Notes under the pieces: model-generated
Told to the model about the DNA's origin: nothing
The model's database searches: none
What the model saw: the letters and a program-made list of their open reading frames with translations, nothing else
Position numbers and translations under genes: made by a program
In this document: positions 34,616 to 43,598 of the stretch, piece after piece
Layout: the number at the start of each line of letters is the position of its first letter
How positions within the stretch are numbered: position 1 is the first letter of the stretch
NCBI GenBank assembly: GCA_946401865.1
Contig: CAMIVO010000008.1
Span: forward strand, 1-47,770
Source: an uncultured Clostridia bacterium
Lineage (GTDB): Bacteria > Bacillota > Clostridia > TANB77 > CAG-508
Length of the DNA: 47,770 nt
Direction: 5' to 3'

Positions 34616-35215
34616 TCAGATTTCTCTTCTACCTTCTAAAGCTTTTGTTAGAGTTATTTCATCAGTATATTCTAAATCTCCACCAACTGGAATTCCGTGT
34701 GCTATCCTTGATACTTTTATTCCTAATGGCTTTATAAGTTTAGAAAGATACATTGCTGTTGCTTCTCCCTCTACTCTAGGGTTTGTAGCAAGTATAACCT
34801 CTTTTACTTCTCCCCCAACTAGTCTTGCTAAAAGCTCTTTTATTTTTATATCATCTGGACCTATTCCATTCATTGGCGAAATTGAACCATGTAATACATG
34901 ATACACTCCTTTAAATTCGTGAGTTCTTTCCATTGCTGCAACATCACGAACATCTTCTACAACACAAATTGTGTCTTGATTTCTTTTTAAATTTGAGCAA
35001 ATTGGGCAAGGGTCAGTATCTGTAATATTAAAACATTTACTACAGTATTTCAAATTTTTTTTTGCATTTACAATTGAATTTAAAAATTCATTAGTTTGTT
35101 CTTCATTCCAATCTAGGACATGAAAAGCAAGCCTTGCAGCAGTTTTATGTCCAATACTTGGAAGTCGCTCAAAGCTTTCAATTAATTTTTCTATTGATGG
35201 TGCGTATTCTGACAT
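34616..35215 (-). CDS. recR: RecR recombination mediator
   Basis: RecR works with RecF and RecO to load RecA at gaps. The 199-residue protein has the N-terminal helix-hairpin-helix ([22 protein letters not shown]), the four-cysteine zinc site [16 protein letters not shown], and a Toprim domain ([33 protein letters not shown]). The length and order match the family. It is part of the conserved SRP RNA-dnaX-ybaB-recR order, interrupted here by a small membrane-protein gene. Confidence 0.95.
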   Translation of the reverse strand: MSEYAPSIEKLIESFERLPSIGHKTAARLAFHVLDWNEEQTNEFLNSIVNAKKNLKYCSKCFNITDTDPCPICSNLKRNQDTICVVEDVRDVAAMERTHEFKGVYHVLHGSISPMNGIGPDDIKIKELLARLVGGEVKEVILATNPRVEGEATAMYLSKLIKPLGIKVSRIAHGIPVGGDLEYTDEITLTKALEGRREI

Positions 35216-35239
35216 AATTAAATCCTCTTTTTATGTTAT

Positions 35240-35641
35240 TTATTTCCTTTTTATTTTTAATTCATCTACTGTATTATCCATTATATCAATAAGACAAACA
35301 ATTTTTATTGCTAAACCAAGTGAATATATAGGAAAAAATGAATTTCTTTCAAAAAGATCATCATAGGTGCCTCCTAAAAGAATAAACGTGAAAATTATTA
35401 TTGCATCTAAAATAACAGCCCAAATTTTATATTTTTTTGATCTGCTCTCTCGAATTTCTTGACTATAGGTTTGAAATTCTATTAATTTTTGAAAAAATAG
35501 AACACTAACTATTCCTAATACAACTAAAAATATTGTTATATAAATATTTTTTATTTTAAATATTGAAATTATAAAATCATAAATATTAGATAATATTAAT
35601 AATTTTTTTAATTTTTTATAATATCCTACGTTTATTTCCAC
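35240..35641 (-). CDS. Small membrane protein of unknown function
   Basis: The 133-residue protein has about three or four hydrophobic helices: IYITIFLVVLGIVSVLFF (about 32-49), IWAVILDAIIIFTFILLGG (about 73-91) and SLGLAIKIVCLIDIM (about 107-121). A polar EFQTYSQEIRESRSKKYK segment lies between helices one and two. No family is recognised. It lies between ybaB and recR on the same strand, 24 bases before recR, so it is probably in their operon, although it is not part of the usual conserved order. Confidence 0.6.
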   Translation of the reverse strand: MEINVGYYKKLKKLLILSNIYDFIISIFKIKNIYITIFLVVLGIVSVLFFQKLIEFQTYSQEIRESRSKKYKIWAVILDAIIIFTFILLGGTYDDLFERNSFFPIYSLGLAIKIVCLIDIMDNTVDELKIKRK

Positions 35642-35719
35642 CTAAAATTTACTCCATTTCTAGTTATTTAACTTTTTATTATTTAGATTTAATTTTAGAT
35701 TAATATTTTATTTATTTTT

Positions 35720-36064
35720 TTACATAAATCCTGGTATGTTAAACTTACCAAACGCAGCATTAGTTGCATCATCCACTTGTCTTAAAGCTTCATTTACACA
35801 AGTCATAATTAAATCTTGAAGCATTTCTACATCATCTGGATCTACTACTTCTGGTTTAATTTTAATTTCTTTAATTGCCTTTGCACCAGAAACTTTAACT
35901 TCTATAGCTCCTCCACCTGCTGAAGCTGTAAATTCTTTTGCAGCAATATCTTCTTGTTCTTTAGTTATATCTGCTTGCATTTGTTTTGCTTGTTTCATTA
36001 AACTATTGATGTTCATTCCACCAAATCCTCCCATACCTCCTGGGAATCCTCCTCTTTTTGACAT
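35720..36064 (-). CDS. YbaB/EbfC-family nucleoid-associated protein
   Basis: The protein is a small DNA-binding factor of the YbaB family. After a Gly/Met-rich start (MSKRGGFPGGMGGFGGMN) it has MKQAKQMQADITKEQEDIA and the conserved GGAIEVKVSGAKAIKEIKI and NEALRQVDDA segments. A longer open frame begins at 36109, but AAAGGAGA lies just before the ATG at 36064, giving 114 residues, which is normal. It follows dnaX and precedes recR, the typical order. Confidence 0.92.
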   Translation of the reverse strand: MSKRGGFPGGMGGFGGMNINSLMKQAKQMQADITKEQEDIAAKEFTASAGGGAIEVKVSGAKAIKEIKIKPEVVDPDDVEMLQDLIMTCVNEALRQVDDATNAAFGKFNIPGFM

Positions 36065-36151
36065 AATAAAAATCTCCTTTCTTTTGGGCATTAAGATATG
36101 TCCCCACACTTATTAATTACTGATGTTGCATCTTTATATTAACATCATTTT

Positions 36152-37762
36152 TTATATTATATTAAATGGTATATCATTTTCTCCAACAAATTTTTCAAAT
36201 TCGTTAAAGTTTTTATTTTCTACACTTTCTGGCTTTTTATCTACAAATTTTATTTGCATTTCTTTTCCACATGCTAAATGTACGGTTTCTTTTAAATTTT
36301 GCTTTGTATCTGGCCTTGATAAAAAGTCCTTAGCAACTTTGCTCATCCCATTTGGAAAATCAATTTCCAAAGTCATATCATTAACTTCTCTTGCAACACT
36401 ACCTGCAAGATTAATGTACATAAACATTTTTCCTTCTTGTTTAAAATCATCCACAAGTTTAGGCCAGTAATCTTGAGTTTTTCCTTTATATTTTGGCTTT
36501 GGAACTACTTTGCTTTCTTCTTTTTGTGTATTTTCTGTATTTGGTACAGAATATTTTACTCCTGAATTTGAAGCTTTTGCAAAATTACCAGCTCGTAAAA
36601 AATTTTCGATTTTTGTAACTCTTCTTTCTAAATCAAAATTATCTACTGCTTTACCTTCTCCAGTTGTTGTATTATGTGATGATATTTCATTATTACATAA
36701 TTTTATTAAACCAGTTTGTAAAATAATTAATTTTTGAGATGATTGTTTCATTGTATTTTCAATTTCTGAGAATTCACATATTAAGTCTATTAATTGCTGT
36801 TTTGAAACCTTTTCTGCAACACTCTTTATAGCTTCAATCTCTTCATTATTATACATCTCTGTTTTAGATGTTGATTTATATAATAAAATATCTTTAATAT
36901 ATTTGATAATTTCCCAAATTAAATTTCCAATATCTTTTCCATCATCAATAATTTCTTGTAGAGTATTTAACGCTTCTTCCGATTTTTTTTCTACTATATT
37001 ATTTACTATTTGATTTATATATGTAGTTTTTGGTATTCCAACTAAGTCTTTTACTCTATTTTCATCAATTTGGTCTTCTCCCTCTTGACTACATCTTTCT
37101 AGTATTGATAAAGCATCTCTCATTCCACCTTCTGCAAGTATTGCAATTAGGTTTAATGCTGAATCTGTAATTTGTATGTTTGATTCTTTACATACATATT
37201 TTAAATCTTTAATTATATCTTCATTTGAAATTCTTTTAAAATCGAATCTTTGACATCTAGATAAAATTGTTGCAGGTAATTTTTGAGGTTCTGTAGTTGC
37301 CAAAATAAATTTAACATGTTCAGGTGGCTCCTCTAAGGTTTTAAGTAAAGCATTAAATGCCCCTGTTGATAACATATGTACCTCATCTATAATGTATACT
37401 CTATATTTAGCTTTTGTAGGTAAAAAATTAACCGCTTCTCTTATTTGCCTAACATCTTCAACACTATTGTTTGATGCTGCATCCATTTCTATTATGTCTG
37501 TTAGAGAACCATCTAGAGCGCCTTTGCAAATTTCACATTCATTGCAAGGTTCTCCATTTTGTGGATTTAAACAATTTACTGCTCTAGCTAATATTTTTGC
37601 TGTTGTTGTTTTTCCTGTTCCTCTTCCTCCATTAAATAAATAAGCATGACCAACTCTGTCTGCTATTAACTGATTTATTAATGTTTTTTTTATGTGGTCT
37701 TGACCTACCATTTCTGAAAATTTTGTAGGTCTAAATTTTCTATAAAGAGCTGTATACCCCAA
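36152..37762 (-). CDS. dnaX: DnaX, DNA polymerase III subunit gamma/tau
   Basis: The clamp-loader ATPase core is clear: YRKFRPTKFSEMVGQ, Walker A FNGGRGTGKTTTAK, four zinc cysteines (C...CNECEIC), IIDEVHMLS and the LEEPPEHVKFILATTEPQKLPATILSRCQRF sensor region. The C-terminal third is the less conserved tau part. The length is 536 residues. Translation most likely begins at TTG after an AAGGAGGT site. It is directly downstream of the SRP RNA gene. Confidence 0.95.
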   Translation of the reverse strand: MGYTALYRKFRPTKFSEMVGQDHIKKTLINQLIADRVGHAYLFNGGRGTGKTTTAKILARAVNCLNPQNGEPCNECEICKGALDGSLTDIIEMDAASNNSVEDVRQIREAVNFLPTKAKYRVYIIDEVHMLSTGAFNALLKTLEEPPEHVKFILATTEPQKLPATILSRCQRFDFKRISNEDIIKDLKYVCKESNIQITDSALNLIAILAEGGMRDALSILERCSQEGEDQIDENRVKDLVGIPKTTYINQIVNNIVEKKSEEALNTLQEIIDDGKDIGNLIWEIIKYIKDILLYKSTSKTEMYNNEEIEAIKSVAEKVSKQQLIDLICEFSEIENTMKQSSQKLIILQTGLIKLCNNEISSHNTTTGEGKAVDNFDLERRVTKIENFLRAGNFAKASNSGVKYSVPNTENTQKEESKVVPKPKYKGKTQDYWPKLVDDFKQEGKMFMYINLAGSVAREVNDMTLEIDFPNGMSKVAKDFLSRPDTKQNLKETVHLACGKEMQIKFVDKKPESVENKNFNEFEKFVGENDIPFNII

Positions 37763-37803
37763 AATTACACCTCCTTTTATTTAAAAAATGGTGTGAAGTT
37801 AAA

Positions 37804-37904
37804 TTCCTCTATGGAAAGCTCCACATAAAAGTATCTACTTATTGCTGCTTCCTTCCGGACCTGACAAGGTTCATAGGCTTTTATTGGTGCCCTCCATACA
37901 AGAA
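37804..37904 (-). ncRNA. ffs: Signal recognition particle RNA (small bacterial type)
   Basis: The conserved core CAGGTCCGGAAGGAAGCAGC is present on the minus strand, and the ends TTCTTGTATGGA and TCCATAGAGGAA pair as the closing stem. The length is about 101 nt. A consensus promoter lies just upstream and dnaX follows. Confidence 0.93.
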
Positions 37905-37924
37905 TTTAAATTCATACCATTTGC

Positions 37925-37953
37925 ATTATATAACTAATTTTTGTTTTTGACAA
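37925..37953 (-). promoter_or_regulatory. Strong promoter of the SRP RNA gene
   Basis: TTGTCA and a perfect TATAAT are separated by 17 bases on the minus strand, about 20 bases before the RNA 5' end. Confidence 0.7.
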
Positions 37954-37973
37954 GAGATTTTTATTATTTTTTA

Positions 37974-38333
37974 TTATTTCCCTATATGGAACCTCTTGTT
38001 TTCGTACTTTTCAAAGAAATTTTTTATACTTCCATTAACTAATCTGCTAAAAGAAATACCTGTTTCATCTCTAATTTTAATAAGTTCATCATAAAACTCT
38101 TTTCTAAATAAAATAGATCTATAAATAGACTCTGTCTTATATGGCTTTTTATAAAATTTAATTTTATTTTTACTCTGTAAAGCCGTTTCTGCACATATAT
38201 TTACTAATTTACTTACAGATGTATCATATACATTTTCGCATAAATATTGTAATTTTTCATACAAATCTTCATCTATATGTAAACTTCTTGTTACAATTTT
38301 ATCCCTTTTATATAGTTTTTCTATTGGCTCCAT
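37974..38333 (-). CDS. Protein with two ribbon-helix-helix-like segments
   Basis: The 119-residue protein has two similar parts: VTRSLHIDEDLYEKLQYLCE with TSVSKLVNICAETAL, and YRSILFRKEFYDELIKIRDE with ISFSRLVNGSIKNFF. Each looks like a beta-strand followed by two helices, the ribbon-helix-helix fold of small DNA-binding proteins. AGGAGGT five bases before the ATG at 38333 fixes the start over an upstream ATG. No target is evident. It lies upstream of the SRP RNA on the same strand. Confidence 0.55.
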   Translation of the reverse strand: MEPIEKLYKRDKIVTRSLHIDEDLYEKLQYLCENVYDTSVSKLVNICAETALQSKNKIKFYKKPYKTESIYRSILFRKEFYDELIKIRDETGISFSRLVNGSIKNFFEKYENKRFHIGK

Positions 38334-38424
38334 TTTGTACCTCCTATTATACAATAATATAATTTTTATTATATAAAAAAATACCTTAGATTTATACTAA
38401 GGTATTTTATACATTATTGTATAA

Positions 38425-39264
38425 TTACTGGTTCACTTTTTCTATGTATACACTTTTTGCAACAACATCTAATTTTACAACATTCATAGCTGTTAAATTT
38501 TCAATATCTTCTATAATATTCTTTTTAAACTCTTTTAGGCTTTCTTGAATGTTAAAACCATATACAACAGAAACTTCCATATATATTATAGGGCCTTCTC
38601 CATAATTTTGAACTCTTGTTTTTAAAACTTTGTATATTTCTGGCATTCTTTCTGCATGAATTTCTGCAATTTGCCTAAAAACAGAATCTGATATTGTAAA
38701 ATTTCCCATATAACTAAAGGTTGGTCTAATGATTGATTTTTCTGATATATATGGTTTTTGCCCTAGTCCTTTTGATTTAAATATTTGAAGAGGATCTAAT
38801 AAGTATCCAGAAAAATCTTTTTTTATCTCAAAAGTTGGAACTGGAATTACATGTTTTCCTTCTGTAACACGAATATTTCTTGCAGTTTTCATTTCTTCTT
38901 CTGTTGCAACATCTGTTATATATATTGTTTCAGATATTTTAGGAAGATTAAGATTTTCTGCAATTTTTTCTACCATTCCATCTGATGTACCAAGTATTAA
39001 TATAGATTTTACTTTATATTTTTTTATAGCTTTTTGTATTTCTTTTTTTTCTTCTTCATTTAAAAATAGGGCTTTTTTTACTGTTTCTATTTTTGTAACC
39101 GCTTTTTTGGCTGATTTACCTGCTATAACTTTATTATCATTTATTAGTAAGCCATCATCTATTATAAAATGTGTATCTTTTTCTCCTGCGACCATTTGTG
39201 CCCTATAACTTTTTCCAGTTCCTGAAGGTCCAACAAATGCATATACTTTTATTTTATCAAACAT
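38425..39264 (-). CDS. P-loop NTPase fused to an Asp23/Gls24 domain
   Basis: The N-terminal part starts FDKIKVYAFVGPSGTGKSYRA, with a Walker A loop, and continues as a compact nucleotide-binding domain (KYKVKSILILGTSDGMVEKI). The C-terminal about 110 residues (YMGNFTISDSVFRQIAEIHA, IYMEVSVVYGFNIQESLKEF, VVKLDVVAKSVYI) match the Asp23/Gls24 envelope-stress family. AGGAGA seven bases before the ATG at 39264 fixes the start, giving 279 residues. The combination suggests an ATP-dependent accessory of cell-envelope physiology, but the role is unknown. Another Asp23 gene is not seen in the window. Confidence 0.7.
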   Translation of the reverse strand: MFDKIKVYAFVGPSGTGKSYRAQMVAGEKDTHFIIDDGLLINDNKVIAGKSAKKAVTKIETVKKALFLNEEEKKEIQKAIKKYKVKSILILGTSDGMVEKIAENLNLPKISETIYITDVATEEEMKTARNIRVTEGKHVIPVPTFEIKKDFSGYLLDPLQIFKSKGLGQKPYISEKSIIRPTFSYMGNFTISDSVFRQIAEIHAERMPEIYKVLKTRVQNYGEGPIIYMEVSVVYGFNIQESLKEFKKNIIEDIENLTAMNVVKLDVVAKSVYIEKVNQ

Positions 39265-39336
39265 GCAATTTTCTCCTAACTTTTTTATGTTTTGGTAATT
39301 CAATAGAAAATTAAAACTTTTTATATAATAAAATCA

Positions 39337-39366
39337 GACTAGGATTTAGAAAACAAAATCCCAGTC
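39337..39366 (-). terminator. Terminator of the glycosyltransferase gene
   Basis: GACTAGGATTT and AAAATCCCAGTC pair with one mismatch around a short loop just after the glycosyltransferase stop, followed by a T-rich stretch on the minus strand. Confidence 0.6.
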
Positions 39367-39372
39367 CGGCAT

Positions 39373-40602
39373 TTATGCTATTTCTTTTATTTTTACACTT
39401 CTGACATGGTCAATTTTTTCCCAAGATGTGTCTTGTTTAAATAAACATTTAAAGTTAATTAATAACCATGAACCCATAAATAGTGGGTAATACAATGCCC
39501 ATTTTAGCATAGGTTTTATAGGCTTTTTTTCTAAATACATTGTAAATAATGCTGTAAATATTGGGAATAAAAATGTAGGTACTACGAATCTTAGAATATT
39601 TAATACTAGTTCAAATGTAGACATTGTATCTAGTAAATATATTGCAAAATTTGATAATAATAGTACTATAGATACTACAAACATTGGAATACTTCCAATA
39701 ATATACATTAATCCATCAAAATTCATGATTGTTTTATTTGTTTTAACAGCTTTAGCAAGCTCTTTTGTATATTCCTTTGTACATTGTATATGTCCAACTG
39801 TCCATCTGCTTCTTTGTTTCCAAGATGGTTTGAATTTTTCTGGTTGTTCATCATATACAATTGCATCTGTAGCCCATCCTAATTTTTTTCCTTTTATTAT
39901 TTGTTTTAAAGAAAACTCTATATCTTCTGTTAGTGTAACTGTATCCCATCCTGTATTTTTTACTAAATCAAATTTTACCATAAATCCTGTACCATTTAAT
40001 AGTGGAGATAATCCAATATTATATCTAGCTAAATGATAAAATCTGTGCATTGTCCAGTAGAAGAATGCATATCCTGCTGAAATCCAACTTTCTGTAGGGT
40101 TTTTAATATCTTTATATCCTTGAACCACTTCTTCTCCTTGACATAGTTTTCTGTTCATAGCATTAATAAAGTTTTTGTCTACTATATTATCTGCATCAAA
40201 TACAAAAAATGCATCATAATCTGCTTTTTCTTCTATTTTTTGTTTTAAAAACCAATCTAATGCATAGCCTTTTGTCTTTTTGGTTTCATCAAATCTTTTA
40301 TAAACAATTGCTCCAGCTTCTTCAGCATATTTTGCTGTATTGTCTGTACAATTGTCTGCTATAACATATATATCATATAAATTTTTATCATAGTCTTGAT
40401 TTTTTAAGCTTTCTACTAAGTTTGCTATAACTTGTTCTTCATTGTGTGCTGGGATTATTGCCATAAATTTGTGTTTTTTATTTTTTATTAATGGTTTTTC
40501 TTTAAATTTAATTAATGAGCAAAGACTTATTGCAAGTTCATATAGCCAAAATAAAACTGTTATATACACAAGTGCTTGCCTTAATAAATATACATATTGC
40601 AT
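39373..40602 (-). CDS. Family 2 glycosyltransferase, membrane-bound
   Basis: The 409-residue protein is a processive-type GT-A enzyme. It has an N-terminal membrane helix (about residues 5-30), IIPAHNEEQVIANLVESL, the DXD-type FVFDADN, TLTEDIEFS and the QRSRW motif in WKQRSRWTVGH, and three C-terminal membrane helices (about 295-390). These features match synthases of surface polysaccharides such as poly-N-acetylglucosamine or hyaluronan-like polymers. The product cannot be deduced. AGAGAGGA precedes the ATG. Confidence 0.85.
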   Translation of the reverse strand: MQYVYLLRQALVYITVLFWLYELAISLCSLIKFKEKPLIKNKKHKFMAIIPAHNEEQVIANLVESLKNQDYDKNLYDIYVIADNCTDNTAKYAEEAGAIVYKRFDETKKTKGYALDWFLKQKIEEKADYDAFFVFDADNIVDKNFINAMNRKLCQGEEVVQGYKDIKNPTESWISAGYAFFYWTMHRFYHLARYNIGLSPLLNGTGFMVKFDLVKNTGWDTVTLTEDIEFSLKQIIKGKKLGWATDAIVYDEQPEKFKPSWKQRSRWTVGHIQCTKEYTKELAKAVKTNKTIMNFDGLMYIIGSIPMFVVSIVLLLSNFAIYLLDTMSTFELVLNILRFVVPTFLFPIFTALFTMYLEKKPIKPMLKWALYYPLFMGSWLLINFKCLFKQDTSWEKIDHVRSVKIKEIA

Positions 40603-40692
40603 TTATTTTTTCCTCTCTTTATTCAATTTATATTTTAACACTTTATATATTATACTATTTTTTTCAAAAAATTGCAATGCTTTCCAAATTTT

Positions 40693-40860
40693 TTATTCAC
40701 TTTCATAGCTAGAACATTTTGATTCATCTGGTGTACCAGTATGAGTGTTTGTTTTTGGTGTTACTATTATAGATTTTAGATTACAGCACTCGTTGTCAGG
40801 ATTGTTGTAAATACAGCTTTCAACTGTACAATTAATTTTTTGTTTGTTTTCCATTTTCAT
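40693..40860 (-). CDS. DUF1540-domain small cysteine-rich protein
   Basis: The 55-residue protein matches the DUF1540 pattern: INCTVESCIYN, ECCNLKSIIVTP and a final SKCSSYE, with five cysteines that suggest metal binding. AAAGGAA precedes the ATG at 40860; an upstream extension of the frame lacks a ribosome site. The function of the family is unknown, although it is common in spore-forming Firmicutes. Confidence 0.8.
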   Translation of the reverse strand: MKMENKQKINCTVESCIYNNPDNECCNLKSIIVTPKTNTHTGTPDESKCSSYESE

Positions 40861-40998
40861 ATTCTTTCCTTTCTGAAAGCACAAATTAAGCTTAAAAGAC
40901 ACTATTCTGTAAATAAATTAAGTTATTAAACCTTAATACTTTCAATATTTATGTTGTCTTTTTATATTATTTTTATACTTTCATTCATAGAAAGATTT

Positions 40999-41829
40999 TT
41001 ACTTTTTTTCATTAAAAGTGTTTCTCATCATTTCAGTTTTAGAAGCTATTGTATTTTTTACATCTTCTTTTTTATCATTTATAGCATTTTTTATATCTTC
41101 TGCTTTTTCATTTATATTCTCTTTAAGTTCGTTTACATTTTCTTTTACTTCATCTGTTATTTCTTTAATTCTAATTTTTATTGTCTCTAAGCTAGGGAAA
41201 GCATCAATAAGTCTCTTGTAACCCCAAGATTTTTGAGCAAGTATTTCTTTGACTTTTTTTGTAATTTCTTCAGTATTATCAGCGCTTTCTTTTCTTCCTA
41301 TTGTTATTGTAGTTTTTCTAAATCCTAAAATTATAATTGTTGAAATAATATTGTCTACAATATAAATAATAAATAATATTACAGCAATGGTATTTAAAAC
41401 TATTAAATTAGCATTGTTTAAACAATTTAAAAGAAATGGATTTGTGATATATGTTAAAATTAATCCAAAAACTCCAAATGGAACCAGAGTACCTAAGCAA
41501 ATTCTTCCATCTAAATTAAATTTTCTTTTGCTATAATCCCACCATCTTGCTTTAAATATTTTTTCCATTGCCCAACTTGTAAAATACTCTAAGGCCCCGC
41601 AAATTAGTATTGTCATTAAAAATAAAACAATTGGGTCTTCTTCATATCTATATAATAAAAAAGTAATTAAAACTGCACCAAATCCATATATTGGACAATA
41701 TGGTCCAATTAAAAATCCTCTATTTATAAATTTTTTGTAATCTATATATTTACAGGTAACTTCTAATAACCAACCCGCAACAGAATATATCATGAATAGC
41801 AAAAAATAATATGTTATGCCTAAATTCAT
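40999..41829 (-). CDS. CmpB-like putative ABC-transporter-type membrane protein
   Basis: The 276-residue protein has about five membrane helices in the first 170 residues, with SVAGWLLEVTCKYI, INRGFLIGPYCPIYGFG, YFTSWAMEKIFKARWWDYS and GRICLGTLVPFG, matching the CmpB/'putative ABC-transporter type IV' family. The C-terminal about 100 residues are a long charged helix with repeated KENVNELKENINEKAEDIKN pattern, likely coiled coil or amphipathic. Its transport role is unproven. Confidence 0.75.
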   Translation of the reverse strand: MNLGITYYFLLFMIYSVAGWLLEVTCKYIDYKKFINRGFLIGPYCPIYGFGAVLITFLLYRYEEDPIVLFLMTILICGALEYFTSWAMEKIFKARWWDYSKRKFNLDGRICLGTLVPFGVFGLILTYITNPFLLNCLNNANLIVLNTIAVILFIIYIVDNIISTIIILGFRKTTITIGRKESADNTEEITKKVKEILAQKSWGYKRLIDAFPSLETIKIRIKEITDEVKENVNELKENINEKAEDIKNAINDKKEDVKNTIASKTEMMRNTFNEKK

Positions 41830-41873
41830 ATTTTCTCCCTTCGATACGTAACTTTCCTATTAATTATTTATCC

Positions 41874-42032
41874 TTATAAAGAGATATAATATATTATTTT
41901 TTTGTAATGGATGTGGGGACCAACAAGTTACAGTTTGTTTAAAATATGAGAAGCGACTGCGCTGGAAAATTTTATTACAAACTGTTAGCAGTTGGGAATG
42001 GAAAAAAAATAATATATTATATCTCTTTATAA
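41874..42032. mobile_element. 159-bp element with 30-bp perfect terminal inverted repeats
   Basis: Bases 41874-41903 are the perfect reverse complement of the segment ending at 42032 (ends TTATAAAGAGATATAAT). Inside lies a second inverted pair around ACAGTTTGT and ACAAACTGT, so the whole can fold into a long cruciform or RNA hairpin. It contains GTGGGGACC, a link to the GTCCCC repeats. No gene fits. It occupies most of the gap between the CmpB-like gene and the small membrane-protein gene. Confidence 0.75.
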
Positions 42033-42086
42033 CAATTAGTTAAATTTAAATTTGAATTATAACAACAAATTTATTATTATGAACAC

Positions 42087-42136
42087 AAAAAAGATTAAAA
42101 ACCTTCGTAAATTATCATTAGCTTTTAATCTTTTTT
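42087..42136 (-). terminator. Terminator of the small membrane-protein gene
   Basis: A perfect 14-bp stem, AAAAAAGATTAAAA and its complement, has a 22-base loop with A and T runs. It lies after the gene ending at 42161. Confidence 0.7.
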
Positions 42137-42160
42137 TATTTTTTAGTATAATTAAAATTT

Positions 42161-42499
42161 TTATATTTCTCTCCAAAACCATTCTAAGCTATTATCAATA
42201 CTTTTTTTATTGTTCTTTTTTGCTTCTAAATCATCAATCCACAAATAAGAAAAGAAAGTAATTAAAATAAATACGAAATCCCATACAATACTTCTATATA
42301 AGACACCTGATAAATAAGCATATTCTTGAGATAATGAAGAAACTTGTACTACATGTGCAATTAATGAAAATAAAAATAGTACTAATGGTATCATAGCTAC
42401 TGAACTTTTCTTTATTTCTTGTCCTAAAAATATTAGTAAAGATGTTGCAAGAACAACTAATAATAATGTTAATGGATTTGTTAAATCAAATACAAACAT
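42161..42499 (-). CDS. Small membrane protein of unknown function
   Basis: The 112-residue protein has three hydrophobic helices: LTLLLVVLATSLLIFLG (about 10-26), VAMIPLVLFLFSLIAHVV (about 34-51) and IVWDFVFILITFFSYLWI (about 70-87). The tail is charged. I do not recognise the family. It is separated from ldh by about 100 AT-rich bases and has its own terminator. Confidence 0.6.
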   Translation of the reverse strand: MFVFDLTNPLTLLLVVLATSLLIFLGQEIKKSSVAMIPLVLFLFSLIAHVVQVSSLSQEYAYLSGVLYRSIVWDFVFILITFFSYLWIDDLEAKKNNKKSIDNSLEWFWREI

Positions 42500-42606
42500 T
42501 TAAAATTCCCCCTATCTTTTGTTTTTCGCAATTATAATATCATTTTTATATATTTTTTTCAAGTACTTTTTTATTACGTTTTTATTTCTTTTATGTTACA
42601 ATTATA

Positions 42607-43545
42607 TTACAAATTCAAACTTTCAATTGTATCTCTAATTATTTTGGCACTTGATGATAATTTTTGTTGATCTGTATCATTTAATTTTAATTCAAGGACT
42701 TCTCTTATTCCTTTACTTGTTACTATTGCTGGAATTCCAATATAGATATCTTTTTCATTATATTCACCATTTAAATATGTTGAAACAGTAAGTAGTGTTT
42801 TCTCATCATTTAATATTGCTTTTACAAGTTTGGTTAGAGCCATACCAATTCCATAGTATGTTGCTTTTTTCTTTTCTATTATTTCATATGCAGCATTTTT
42901 AACGTCATCTCTAATTTTTTCTAAATCTTTCATTGACTTATGTCTTTGTTCCATTATTTCTGTTAATTTTTTACATCCTATATAGCAATGTTCCCATGGT
43001 ACAAATGAAGAATCTCCATGTTCTCCCATTACATATGTATGAACATTTGTAGGTGCTATTTTTAGTTTTTCTCCTACTAAATAACGAAGTCTTGCTGTAT
43101 CAAGCATTGTACCAGATCCTATAACTTTGTGATGTGGCATTTTTGATACTTTTTGAACTACATATGTTATTATATCTACTGGATTACTTGCTACAACAAA
43201 TATACCATTAAATCCTGAAGCCATTACTTGTTCAACAATATCTTTAGCAATTTTTGCATTTGTTTCTACTAGCTCTAATCTTGTTTGTCCTGGTTTTTGA
43301 GCAATTCCTGCTGTAATTACAACTATATTTGCATCTTTACATTCATCATATTCTCCATATCTAATGTCCATTTTTGCTGGACAATATGCTAAACCATGAG
43401 CTAAGTCTAAAGCTTCTCCTTGTGCTTTTTCTTTTAATACATCAATTAACACAAGTTCATTTACTCCTCCTTGATTAAATAATGAGTATGCAAAACTCAT
43501 TCCTACAAATCCTGTTCCTACTAATACAACTTTTCTTTTTTCCAT
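42607..43545 (-). CDS. ldh: L-lactate dehydrogenase
   Basis: The enzyme reduces pyruvate to lactate with NADH. The Rossmann motif VVLVGTGFVGMSFAYSL, the substrate loop AQKPGQTRLELVETNA (glutamine at the selectivity position argues for LDH over malate dehydrogenase), DTARLRYLVGEKL and the catalytic GEHGDSSFVPWE histidine are intact. A TTG 21 bases upstream extends the frame, but AAAGGA spacing favours the ATG at 43545, giving 312 residues. Lactate fermentation is likely. Confidence 0.93.
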   Translation of the reverse strand: MEKRKVVLVGTGFVGMSFAYSLFNQGGVNELVLIDVLKEKAQGEALDLAHGLAYCPAKMDIRYGEYDECKDANIVVITAGIAQKPGQTRLELVETNAKIAKDIVEQVMASGFNGIFVVASNPVDIITYVVQKVSKMPHHKVIGSGTMLDTARLRYLVGEKLKIAPTNVHTYVMGEHGDSSFVPWEHCYIGCKKLTEIMEQRHKSMKDLEKIRDDVKNAAYEIIEKKKATYYGIGMALTKLVKAILNDEKTLLTVSTYLNGEYNEKDIYIGIPAIVTSKGIREVLELKLNDTDQQKLSSSAKIIRDTIESLNL

Positions 43546-43598
43546 TTTCAATTTCTTCCTTTCCAATTTATGTTATTATTAATTTGTAATCCAGAAAA

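Noticed and set aside
34530..34901. Open frame beginning MKKLSNGTVPND twice
   Set aside because: It reads through two tandem intergenic repeats and then antisense through recR. There is no ribosome site, and recR on the other strand is a clear gene.
36152..36600. Programmed frameshift in dnaX
   Set aside because: I did not find a convincing slippery A-run with a following hairpin and early stop of the Escherichia coli type; the frame is continuous for 536 codons.
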